A DNA stretch of 36,127 nucleotides, from the NCBI GenBank assembly GCA_007280345.1, contig QYQD01000126.1, positions 1 through 36,127 on the forward strand. Direction: 5' to 3'. The notes below the pieces were generated by a model. That model worked only from the letters and a program-made list of their open reading frames with translations. It had not been told where the DNA came from and did not search any database. Shown one piece after another: positions 17,363 to 27,596 of the stretch. Positions within the stretch are counted from its first letter, which is position 1, and each line of letters begins with the position of its first letter. The DNA is from Deltaproteobacteria bacterium (lineage in GTDB: Bacteria; Desulfobacterota; QYQD01). A program made the position numbers and the translations under genes.

Positions 17363-20013
17363 TGTGCTGGATTAGAATACAGGTTCTGGCCATTATAGTA
17401 TTCCTGGGCCTCGGCCTCTGGTTGCCGTTTCGCCACGGCGAATCTGCCTATGGCATGACTGGCACAGCTCATGCGGCATCAAAATCAACATCAATCCAGG
17501 AGATTGAGTCTGTTACTGTCTCCCAATATGAATCCACACTTCGGGTTACTATCGAGGGGGAGGATCCGCTAACATATACGGCCTTTAAACAGGTCAATCC
17601 CTTGGCCATAATTATTGACATTCCGGCAGTAGATGTAAGCCAGGTGGTGTTCCCCACGGATTTTGACACCGGAATTATTAAGGCTATAAAAGGCACATTT
17701 TTAGGCGATAGACTGCCGGCCTATTCCCGTATCGAAATCACACTGGAGAAAGATATTCCCTATACCGTTACCCGTATGGATAAGGGTATAGTTATTGCCT
17801 TTCAAAAGAGCCCTGTCGCTGCCGTAAAAGAAGAATCCGCGCCAGGACCCGATTCAGAACTTAAGACGGCAAAGGAACCGGACAAAGCGCTTGAGACCAC
17901 TGCCGGTTTAGCCGCTATGCCTCCGGCCGGAGGCATAGTTGATGTGGCGGTAGATGCCCCCACAAAAGGAGCAGTAAAAGTAGTTATTTCTGCAGACGGC
18001 ATACTGCCCAGGTCAAAGTCCTTTACATTGCCCGATCCGTCCAGACTGGTTATAGATATCCCTGGAATTAAACTCCTGTATCCGAAGAGAGCAGTCTCAG
18101 TCCAAAATGATCTCTTAAAAAAGATTCGTATGGCCACAAAAGCAGACGGGGTTCGTATTGTTTTCGATTCTAAAAAGACGGCGTTGTTCCCTTATTCTAT
18201 TGACCAGACTGCCGGGACCATTACGGTGTGGATCGGCAAGCAGGCCACGGCCCGCCTCCGGCAGGAAAGCCGGAAACCCGAACCGGTGGTATTACCTTCG
18301 GTCGGGACTATAGAAGCTATAGATTTCGATCTGTTGGATGAAGGTAAGGTTTGTCTTACGGTGACGGCTGACCGAAAATTACCATACAAAGTAATAAACG
18401 TCGATAAGACTACTGTGTTACTGCGTTTGAGTCAGGCCCTGCTGCCCAAGGCATTGGCCAGACCTTATGACACCAGCTATTTTAAGGGCGCGGTGGAAGG
18501 GATAATCCCGCAGCAATCCATATCTGCAAAACATACCGTGGACATTACCATAAAGATGCGGGATGAGGTCCCCGTCCCCTTCCAGACCGTAGAAAAGGAA
18601 AATACTATCCAACTGGAATTTGCGGCCACAACCGTTCCTCCGAAACCCGACCAGTTGGCCCGGATGGCGCCAGAGGTTGCAAAACTACCGGCGAAAGATG
18701 GAGCGGCCCCTGACAAGGACACAATTTTGCCTCCGGAATTCAGCGATCTGTCCAGGGATGTGGCTGCGCCGTCAGGTGATGCCCTTCCCAGAGTAGAATT
18801 GCCTTTTGGCCCGGATAAGGTCTATACCGGCCAAAAGATATCTCTGGACTTCCAGAATGCCGATATCCATAACGTCCTGCGGCTGCTGGCCGAGGTAAGC
18901 AAACTGAACATTGTGGCCGGCGACGATGTAACCGGCAAGGTAACCCTGAAATTAGACAGGGTCCCCTGGGATCAGGCCCTGGATGTGGTCTTGGCGGCCA
19001 AGGGCCTGGGGATGATAAGAACCGGCAATGTCATCCGTATCGCCCCCCTGGCCAGGGTGGCGGAAGAAAATAAACGGCTCATGGAGTTGCAGCAGGCAGA
19101 ACCCATGGTCACGGAGTATATCCAGGTAAACTACGGCAAGGCCGAAAAATTAAAAGATCAGATCGATAAGATCAGAAGTGAACGGGGTTCGGTTACATTC
19201 GATGAACGTACTAACAAGATCGTAATAAAAGACACGCCCACCGTAATCGAAAACGCCAGGGCTATAGTAAGCTCGCTGGATGAACCAACCCGGCAGGTGC
19301 TTATCGAGGCGCGTATTGTGGAGGCCACAGCCGATTTCTCGCGTGAGCTCGGTGTGCAATGGGGCGGCACTTTTTCCAAGAGCGGAGGAGAGTGGGACGT
19401 GGGAGCCCAGGGGCGGCTTGCGAACAATTTTGCGGTTAACACCGGGATACCTGTATCCCCATATGGGGCCCTTGGATTTACATTTGGGCGTATTGGTAGT
19501 GCTATAGTGAACTTGGATGTGCGCCTCCTGGCCATGGAGAGTGACGGCAAGGTGCATATAGTCTCCTCCCCTAAGATCACCACCCTGGACAATAAAAAGG
19601 CCTTGATTAAGCAGGGTACGGAGATACCATATCGTAAGCTGACTGCCGAAGGCACGGTTACCACCGACACAAAAGACGCCATGCTCCTTTTGGAGGTAAC
19701 ACCGCACATAACGCCGGATAATCGCATTGGTCTTGCGGTGGTGGTTGAAAAGAAAGAGCCTGATTGGGCAAGAACCATAGAGGGGCAACCATCTATGGAG
19801 AGCCGGAGGGCGGAGACGGAACTGCTCATTAATAATGGCGAGACAGTAGTGATCGGCGGGATCATTTATGAGAAAAAATCAAAGAGTGTTAAGGGCGTGC
19901 CTGGATTGTCCAAGATTCCGGTATTAGGCTGGCTATTTAAAGGCGAAAGCGACCTAACCGAGCGGAGGGAACTGCTGATATTTTTGTCTGCAACTACCGT
20001 CAAGATGGATTAG
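17362..20013 (+). CDS. pilQ: type IV pilus secretin PilQ
   Basis: AMIN-like repeats, secretin/TonB short N-terminal domain (ISLDFQNADIHNVLRLLAEVSKLNIVAGDDVTGKVTLKL), secretin domain (VLIEARIVEATADFSRELGVQWGG, GETVVIGGI, VPGLSKIPVLGWLF). Confidence 0.96.
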   Translation: MCWIRIQVLAIIVFLGLGLWLPFRHGESAYGMTGTAHAASKSTSIQEIESVTVSQYESTLRVTIEGEDPLTYTAFKQVNPLAIIIDIPAVDVSQVVFPTDFDTGIIKAIKGTFLGDRLPAYSRIEITLEKDIPYTVTRMDKGIVIAFQKSPVAAVKEESAPGPDSELKTAKEPDKALETTAGLAAMPPAGGIVDVAVDAPTKGAVKVVISADGILPRSKSFTLPDPSRLVIDIPGIKLLYPKRAVSVQNDLLKKIRMATKADGVRIVFDSKKTALFPYSIDQTAGTITVWIGKQATARLRQESRKPEPVVLPSVGTIEAIDFDLLDEGKVCLTVTADRKLPYKVINVDKTTVLLRLSQALLPKALARPYDTSYFKGAVEGIIPQQSISAKHTVDITIKMRDEVPVPFQTVEKENTIQLEFAATTVPPKPDQLARMAPEVAKLPAKDGAAPDKDTILPPEFSDLSRDVAAPSGDALPRVELPFGPDKVYTGQKISLDFQNADIHNVLRLLAEVSKLNIVAGDDVTGKVTLKLDRVPWDQALDVVLAAKGLGMIRTGNVIRIAPLARVAEENKRLMELQQAEPMVTEYIQVNYGKAEKLKDQIDKIRSERGSVTFDERTNKIVIKDTPTVIENARAIVSSLDEPTRQVLIEARIVEATADFSRELGVQWGGTFSKSGGEWDVGAQGRLANNFAVNTGIPVSPYGALGFTFGRIGSAIVNLDVRLLAMESDGKVHIVSSPKITTLDNKKALIKQGTEIPYRKLTAEGTVTTDTKDAMLLLEVTPHITPDNRIGLAVVVEKKEPDWARTIEGQPSMESRRAETELLINNGETVVIGGIIYEKKSKSVKGVPGLSKIPVLGWLFKGESDLTERRELLIFLSATTVKMD
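17915..17938. repeat. perfect 24-bp palindrome within pilQ
   Basis: CTATGCCTCCGG|CCGGAGGCATAG, read directly. Confidence 0.8.
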
Positions 20014-20053
20014 CTATCAGCTTTCGGCCTCCGGCCTCCGGGTTGCAAGTTCC

Positions 20054-20096
20054 GGGTTACGAGTTTCGGGTTTTTTCAAGCCGCAACTCGTAATCC
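20054..20096. repeat. imperfect inverted repeat / hairpin downstream of pilQ
   Basis: GGGTTACGAGTTTCGG ... CCGCAACTCGTAATCC, about 14/16 complementary, T-rich loop. Confidence 0.6.
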
Positions 20097-20197
20097 TTTA
20101 GCTTTGAGCTTTCAGATACCTGTCTCCTGCCCCTTTTTTCCTCTCATCACCCATCACCTATCGTTCATTACCCATCCCTAATAAGCCGCTGTTTCTC

Positions 20198-20226
20198 TTG
20201 ACAGAATCCGTTAGTAAAGGTAGTAA
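20198..20226 (+). promoter_or_regulatory. candidate promoter upstream of purD-purE
   Basis: TTGACA at 20198-20203 with a downstream TAGTAAAAT box; spacing suboptimal or -10 weak. Confidence 0.3.
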
Positions 20227-20275
20227 AATCAGATGATGCGTTGGGAGGAGGGTTAAAGATTTGAAGGAGCATAAT

Positions 20276-22045
20276 ATGAAAGTCCTCGTTGTAGGCTCAG
20301 GTGGCCGTGAGCATGCCCTGGTCTGGAAGATTGCCCGGAGTCCTTTAGTAAAAAAAATCTACTGTGCGCCGGGCAACGCCGGTATAAGTACACTAGCTGA
20401 ATGCGTGAATATCTCCGCTGAAGACATTAGGGGGCTGTGCGCATTTGCCCAGAACAAAAAGATAGATATGACCGTGGTCGGGCCGGAGACGCCGTTAACC
20501 CTGGGCATTGTAGATCTCTTTTCTGCCAAAAAATTATCTATATTTGGTCCAGGTAAGGAGGCTGCGGCTATTGAAGGCAGTAAAGTATTTGCCAAAAAGC
20601 TTATGGATAAGTACCATATCCCCACTGGCAAGTACGAGGTAGTTACATCAACTAATAAGGCCATGGCATACCTAAAAAAGGCTGCATTCCCCCTGGTTAT
20701 CAAGGCTGACGGTCTTGCGGCCGGCAAGGGCGTAATAGTCGCCCAAAGTTATGAAGAAGGAGCGGCTGCCGTTGACCTCATTATGCAGAAGAATGCCTTC
20801 GGCGAGGCCGGTAATAAAATAATTATCGAAGAATTCCTGGAGGGCGAAGAATGCTCCTTCATGGCGGTCACAGACGGCAAGACCGTTCTGCCCCTGGCCA
20901 CCTCGCAAGATCATAAGGCCATTTTTGACGGGGATCGCGGGCCGAACACGGGAGGCATGGGGGCATATTCTCCGGCGCCACTGGTCACCCCTCAGTTGCA
21001 CAAACAGATCATGGAAGAAGTTATGCAACCCACCATCAAGGCCCTGGCTGCTGAAGGCAGACCCTACCGCGGCGTCTTATACGCCGGTCTTATCATCAAG
21101 GAAGGAAAGGTCCGTGTACTGGAATTTAACGGTCGCTTTGGCGACCCGGAGGCCCAGCCCATCCTGGTGCGTATGAAAAGTGACCTGGTCGAGACCATGC
21201 AGGCTGCAATCGACGGTACACTCGGCGGTCTTTCTATCGACTGGGATCCCCGGCCGGCGGTCTGTGTGGTTATGGCCTCGCAGGGATACCCGGGAAATTA
21301 TGAAAAAGGTAAAGTTATTCAAGGGCTCGCTACCGTTTCAAAAATGAAAGACGTTATCGTCTTCCATGCCGGTACGGTGCGCAAAGACAACCATATTATA
21401 ACCAGTGGCGGCAGGGTCATGAGCATAACCGCCTTGGGCAGCGATCACAAGCAGGCAATTGAGCGCGCCTATGAGGCAGTGGGCCGCATCAAGTGGGAAG
21501 GCGTCTATTTCCGTAAGGATATCGGCCGCAAAGCCCTGAAAAATCAGGGAAGCAGTCCTTTAGTGGGCATTGTCATGGGTAGTGACTCAGACCTGCCCAT
21601 CATGGTCGAGACTACTTCCGTACTTAAGAAAATGGATATCCCCTATGAGCTTACCATCGCCTCTGCCCATCGGTCGCCGCAGAGGACACATGAATATGCA
21701 CAAAAAGCTGCGGAGCGCGGCCTGGAAATTATCATCGCCGGGGCCGGCGCGGCCGCCCACCTGGCCGGAGTCATTGCCTCTGAAACCACGCTGCCTGTTA
21801 TCGGGGTTCCGATAAATTCCTCGGCCCTAAACGGCCTTGATTCCCTCCTTTCCACCGTCCAGATGCCGCCCGGTGTACCGGTAGCCACCATGGCCATTGG
21901 CAAGGCCGGAGCCAGGAATGCCGCTATCTTTGCAGCGCAAATCTTATCCTTGAAGTATCCCCGCATCGCGGAAGAATTAAGAAAACATAAAGTAGAGATG
22001 GCGCAGGAAGTGGAAGAAAAGGCCAATCGGCTAGGACCGATATAA
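20276..22045 (+). CDS. fused phosphoribosylamine-glycine ligase (PurD) / N5-carboxyaminoimidazole ribonucleotide mutase (PurE)
   Basis: Pur[66 protein letters not shown]; Pur[76 protein letters not shown], continuous frame. Confidence 0.96.
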   Translation: MKVLVVGSGGREHALVWKIARSPLVKKIYCAPGNAGISTLAECVNISAEDIRGLCAFAQNKKIDMTVVGPETPLTLGIVDLFSAKKLSIFGPGKEAAAIEGSKVFAKKLMDKYHIPTGKYEVVTSTNKAMAYLKKAAFPLVIKADGLAAGKGVIVAQSYEEGAAAVDLIMQKNAFGEAGNKIIIEEFLEGEECSFMAVTDGKTVLPLATSQDHKAIFDGDRGPNTGGMGAYSPAPLVTPQLHKQIMEEVMQPTIKALAAEGRPYRGVLYAGLIIKEGKVRVLEFNGRFGDPEAQPILVRMKSDLVETMQAAIDGTLGGLSIDWDPRPAVCVVMASQGYPGNYEKGKVIQGLATVSKMKDVIVFHAGTVRKDNHIITSGGRVMSITALGSDHKQAIERAYEAVGRIKWEGVYFRKDIGRKALKNQGSSPLVGIVMGSDSDLPIMVETTSVLKKMDIPYELTIASAHRSPQRTHEYAQKAAERGLEIIIAGAGAAAHLAGVIASETTLPVIGVPINSSALNGLDSLLSTVQMPPGVPVATMAIGKAGARNAAIFAAQILSLKYPRIAEELRKHKVEMAQEVEEKANRLGPI

Positions 22046-22053
22046 TTTAAATT

Positions 22054-22116
22054 CGAAATCCGAAGCACGAAATACGAAAATTTGATATTTGAATTTTGTA
22101 TTTGTTTCGGATTTCG
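22054..22116. repeat. long imperfect AT-rich hairpin
   Basis: CGAAATCCGAAGCACGAAATACGAAAATT pairs with AATTTTGTATTTGTTTCGGATTTCG with few mismatches and one 3-nt gap. Confidence 0.65.
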
Positions 22117-22152
22117 ATATTCGGATTTTTCCAAAATACGTTAACTTAGAAT

Positions 22153-22812
22153 ATGTCCACGATAGCGAAGGTAGATCCGCAAGATCCTGATAAGAAAACG
22201 ATACAGAAGGCCTGCTCGATCCTTAAAGACGGTGGAATCCTGGCCTTCCCTACCGAAACTTTTTATGGATTAGGCGCTGATGCCTTAAATGAACAGGTCC
22301 TTAAAAGGGTTTTCGCCCTCAAACAGCGTGATTACGCCAAACCCCTCCTGGTAATCATCGCTGAAAAGGACCAACTGCATAGCCTGGTAAGCGACATTCC
22401 GGCCGTAGCGGAAAAGCTCATAGCCAGCTTCTGGCCCGGCCCCCTGACTATTATATTCAAGGCCAGGAAGGGCCTGCCGTCCCTTCTCACCGGCGGAACA
22501 GATACGGTGGGCATCCGCATATCTTCCCACCCGGTTGCCCAGTCTCTCGCTTCGACCTTTGGCCGTCCCCTCACCGCCACCAGCGCCAATCTCTCCGGTG
22601 GTAAGAACCCAATCACAGCTCAGGACGTCTGCGACCAGCTTGGCGGGGGAGTAAATATGATGCTTGATGCCGGCGAAACTAAAGGGATCAAAGGCTCCAC
22701 GATTATTGATGTAACCCTCTCACCGCCGCGAATAGTGAGGGAAGGGGATGTGCCGGTGGATGAAGTTGTGAGGGTTGTCATTAGTCACACTGGTCATTGC
22801 CTTCAGCCATGA
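22153..22812 (+). CDS. L-threonylcarbamoyladenylate synthase (Sua5/YciO/YrdC/TsaC family)
   Basis: GGILAFPTETFYGLGADALN, KQRDYAKPLLVII, SFWPGPLTIIF, GIRISSHPVAQSL, PLTATSANLSGG. Confidence 0.94.
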   Translation: MSTIAKVDPQDPDKKTIQKACSILKDGGILAFPTETFYGLGADALNEQVLKRVFALKQRDYAKPLLVIIAEKDQLHSLVSDIPAVAEKLIASFWPGPLTIIFKARKGLPSLLTGGTDTVGIRISSHPVAQSLASTFGRPLTATSANLSGGKNPITAQDVCDQLGGGVNMMLDAGETKGIKGSTIIDVTLSPPRIVREGDVPVDEVVRVVISHTGHCLQP

Positions 22813-22838
22813 GCTATGAACTATGAACTTTGGGCTTT

Positions 22839-23621
22839 TTAAGCGCCAACCCGTCTCTCAATAAACGCATAGGCGCTGTGATTGTGGATGGACTCGAAAT
22901 TTTCCGCCTCCACGGCAAACCAGGTTATCTCCGGATTGTTGGAGAGTTTCTCGGCCAGGCTGCGTACCACGTCCTCCACAAACATAGGGTTCTGATAAGC
23001 CTTCTCGGTAACGAATTTTTCGTCCGGGCGCTTTAGAATGGAATAGACATCACACGAGGCAGAATTCTCAACTAAACGGACAATATCTTCTATCCAGACA
23101 AATTTTTTAAAACGTATGCTTACCCGTACCTCGCCTCTCTGATTATGCGCACCAAATTCACTAATCTCTTTTGAGCAGGGACAAACTGTGGTAACGGGTA
23201 CTTCCACACGCAGGACGATGTCGTTCTTTTTCTTCTTTTGCCTGGATCCGCTGATGCAACAGCGGTATTCCAGCAGACTGGGGGTACGACTTACCGGGGC
23301 TTTTTTCTCAATAAAGTAGGGGAATTCAATCTCCAGATGAGCAGACTCTGCTGTTAACCTTTTTCGCATCTCGTCAAGGATGTTATCAAATTTCTTAATA
23401 TTTATCTCACCCCGGAATTCATTGAGTATCTCCACGAACCGGCTCATGTGTGTCCCCTTGAACTTATGGGGGAGGTTGACGTACATATTGACGCTGGCCA
23501 CCGTCTGCTGGACACCATTTGCCTTATCCAGCACGGTTATAGGGTACCGGATGTTCTTAACCCCCACCTTGTCAATGTCTATCTTTCGGTGATCTCTTAG
23601 ATTCTGTATATCAATCATCAC
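22839..23621 (-). CDS. folE2: GTP cyclohydrolase FolE2 (type IB)
   Basis: VKNIRYPITVLDKANGVQQTVASVNMYVNLPHKFKGTHMSRFVEIL, VPVTTVCPCSKEISEFGAHNQRGEVRV. Confidence 0.94.
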   Translation of the reverse strand: MMIDIQNLRDHRKIDIDKVGVKNIRYPITVLDKANGVQQTVASVNMYVNLPHKFKGTHMSRFVEILNEFRGEINIKKFDNILDEMRKRLTAESAHLEIEFPYFIEKKAPVSRTPSLLEYRCCISGSRQKKKKNDIVLRVEVPVTTVCPCSKEISEFGAHNQRGEVRVSIRFKKFVWIEDIVRLVENSASCDVYSILKRPDEKFVTEKAYQNPMFVEDVVRSLAEKLSNNPEITWFAVEAENFESIHNHSAYAFIERRVGA

Positions 23622-23626
23622 GCATC

Positions 23627-23649
23627 TCGACAGGCGAGACGCCTGTCCT
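23627..23649 (-). repeat. dispersed palindromic repeat copy 2 (intergenic)
   Basis: TCGACAGGCGAGACGCCTGTCCT, exact reverse complement of 9507-9529. Confidence 0.85.
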
Positions 23650-23692
23650 ACTTCATAGCTTTCAGCCTTCAGCTTTCAGCTTTCAGCTAAAA

Positions 23693-24451
23693 TCACTCAT
23701 TACTCATCACTTGCTTTATAATGTTTTCCCCCGCCTCTCTTAACTCGGTACTGGCCACAAAGGGAGGCGTTCCTTCCCGTTCAGCATCCGAAACTTTCAT
23801 ATCAAGGGGAAGGAATCCGGCCATAGGTAAATCTTTTAGACGGGTGGTAATGTAATCCCTATCTGATTGGTTTCTGATTTTATTCCCTACGAGAAAAAGT
23901 CGATCGAGTCCTATCTCCTTGGCCAGACGAATAATCTTCTCAGTCGTCTCAATACTGCCACGGGAAGGCTCTACCACTATTAAAAGGGCATCCACGGCCT
24001 GCACCGTCGCCCGGCCCAGGTGTTCAACGCCGGCTTCCATGTCCAGGATAATGACCTCGGACTCTGAGGTGAAAAGCTTCCTCACCAATGTCCGCAAGAC
24101 CATGTTCTCCGGACAGGCACACCCGCTTCCCCCCTTTTGCACAGAACCCAGCGCCATCAGGCGTATGTTGTCCTTGGTTACCATGAATCTTTCCGGGAGA
24201 TCTTCCACGCGGGGATTAAGGTTGTAGAATGCCCCTCCTTGACTGCCCGACCGCTCCATAAGGAGTTCCTTCATCTCCGCCAGAGGCGTGATGTTCTCCG
24301 CCTCCGGAAATCCCAAGGCATCGGCCAGATGCGGGCTGGGGTCGGCATCAATGGCCAGGACATTCATCCCTCTCTGGGCAAAGAGATAGGCCAGGAGCGC
24401 CGAAACCGTAGTCTTACCTACACCACCCTTACCGCTTACCGCTAATTTCAT
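23693..24451 (-). CDS. CooC-like P-loop ATPase (Ni-CODH maturation/MinD superfamily)
   Basis: MKLAVSGKGGVGKTTVSALLAYLFAQRG deviant Walker A, GSGCACPEN CxC motif, DMEAGVEHLGRAT. Confidence 0.88.
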   Translation of the reverse strand: MKLAVSGKGGVGKTTVSALLAYLFAQRGMNVLAIDADPSPHLADALGFPEAENITPLAEMKELLMERSGSQGGAFYNLNPRVEDLPERFMVTKDNIRLMALGSVQKGGSGCACPENMVLRTLVRKLFTSESEVIILDMEAGVEHLGRATVQAVDALLIVVEPSRGSIETTEKIIRLAKEIGLDRLFLVGNKIRNQSDRDYITTRLKDLPMAGFLPLDMKVSDAEREGTPPFVASTELREAGENIIKQVMSNE

Positions 24452-24652
24452 AATCAAAAACTTAATTCAAGCCAGCGAGTTTGTCCAGATAAATGTGAAG
24501 GTGTCTCTCTTTGTCAACCCCCTGCCTGCTGCCTCACCGCTGAGTATATCTACACTTATCTCCGGTATTCTTATTTCTCTTTGACTTTTCGCGCCATATT
24601 TATTATTGTATAGTAACTATAATCTAATAACTAACTGTACAAAGGTATTTGT

Positions 24653-25783
24653 TTGGTAAACCCTTTCTATTTCAGAGAACTGCCCTTAACCGCTCCCTTC
24701 TGCGATAGACGGAAGGAAATGGAAGAACTGATATCCCATGCAAAAAATAAAGCAAACGTAGTCCTTTTTTCTCCAAGGCGATACGGCAAGACATCCCTTG
24801 TAAAAAGGGTACAAAACGAACTGAGCGAACCAGGAATTGTCACCCTGTATATAGATTTCTTCGGGGTGAATTCCGTAGAGGATGTAGCGGCCAGATCAGC
24901 CTCACGACTATATTCATTCTGCCACAAAGACAATAGCCTTTTAAAAAAGGCTATGAGACTTTTATCATCCTGGCGGCCGGTCATCCGCCCTGACCCTGAG
25001 TATGGGCTGTCCCTTACCGTAGAATCTATAGCCGGGAAAAGGGGGATGGCGCTGCTCGAAGACGTGCTTCTCGGGTTTGGCAGGTTTATAAAGGAGCACC
25101 AAATTGGCTTCCATATTGTTATTGATGAATTTCAGGAAATAGCGAAATTGCGTGAATCTCTTCAAATTGAAGGAATGATGAGGTCTCATATTCAGACCCA
25201 TAGGAATGCATCCTACTTTTTTGTGGGCAGCCGGAGAAGGATATTGAGTGAAATTTTCAATGAGAGGAAAAGGCCCTTTTACAGAAGCGCCATTAACTAT
25301 CCTTTAGCCCCTCTGCCGGTTGACGAGGCTGCGGCATTTATTGTGGAGCAGTTCAGGCACGGGGGAAAGAACTGCCCGCAAGAAATCGCCAAAAGGGTGG
25401 CCGAAAGGGTCAGAGGGTATCCATATTACATTCAGAGAGTGCCATATTCTATTTTCGAAATTAGTGGGAAAAAAATATCAGAGGATGATTATACCAGAGG
25501 TTTTATAAAAACTATTACGGAGGAAAGGCCTGTTTATGAGGCTATGCTCCAGGTTCTGGCGCCCCAGCAGATAAAGCTACTGTCTTCCTTGGCCGAGGAA
25601 CCAACAGATAAACCATATTCCGCCGGATATATGGCTAAATATAATCTGGGCTCTATCGGCGGTGTCCAGGGAGCTATAAAAAAACTAATAGACCTGGATT
25701 ATATTGAAAAGGTCAATGGTGTGCTTCAAGTGGTAGATCCCCTTTTCAGTATATGGTTGAGACACTTAAAAGGCGGCATTTAA
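24653..25783 (+). CDS. archaeal-ATPase-like AAA family ATP-binding protein
   Basis: FCDRRKEMEELISHAKNKANVVLFSPRRYGKTSLVKRV; HIVIDEFQEIAKL; C-terminal winged-helix-like region; TTG start. Confidence 0.8.
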   Translation: MVNPFYFRELPLTAPFCDRRKEMEELISHAKNKANVVLFSPRRYGKTSLVKRVQNELSEPGIVTLYIDFFGVNSVEDVAARSASRLYSFCHKDNSLLKKAMRLLSSWRPVIRPDPEYGLSLTVESIAGKRGMALLEDVLLGFGRFIKEHQIGFHIVIDEFQEIAKLRESLQIEGMMRSHIQTHRNASYFFVGSRRRILSEIFNERKRPFYRSAINYPLAPLPVDEAAAFIVEQFRHGGKNCPQEIAKRVAERVRGYPYYIQRVPYSIFEISGKKISEDDYTRGFIKTITEERPVYEAMLQVLAPQQIKLLSSLAEEPTDKPYSAGYMAKYNLGSIGGVQGAIKKLIDLDYIEKVNGVLQVVDPLFSIWLRHLKGGI

Positions 25784-25868
25784 CATCGGCTCTATCACGA
25801 CGCCAGCGGTTATCTTCTGAAATACTAGAAATAAACGAGGTAAAGAGGTTAAAATTCCCGGGTAACCT

Positions 25869-27593
<1,725 letters not shown>

Positions 27594-27596
27594 TGC

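Noticed and set aside
19150-19865. Two long minus-strand ORFs (212 and 235 aa) inside pilQ
   Set aside because: They are antisense to a strongly supported pilQ and have no recognisable family; typical shadow ORFs of GC-rich coding sequence.
24587-24652. Promoter with TATAAT at 24618 for the AAA ATPase
   Set aside because: No -35 at suitable spacing; TTGACT at 24581 is too far, so support is too weak to list.
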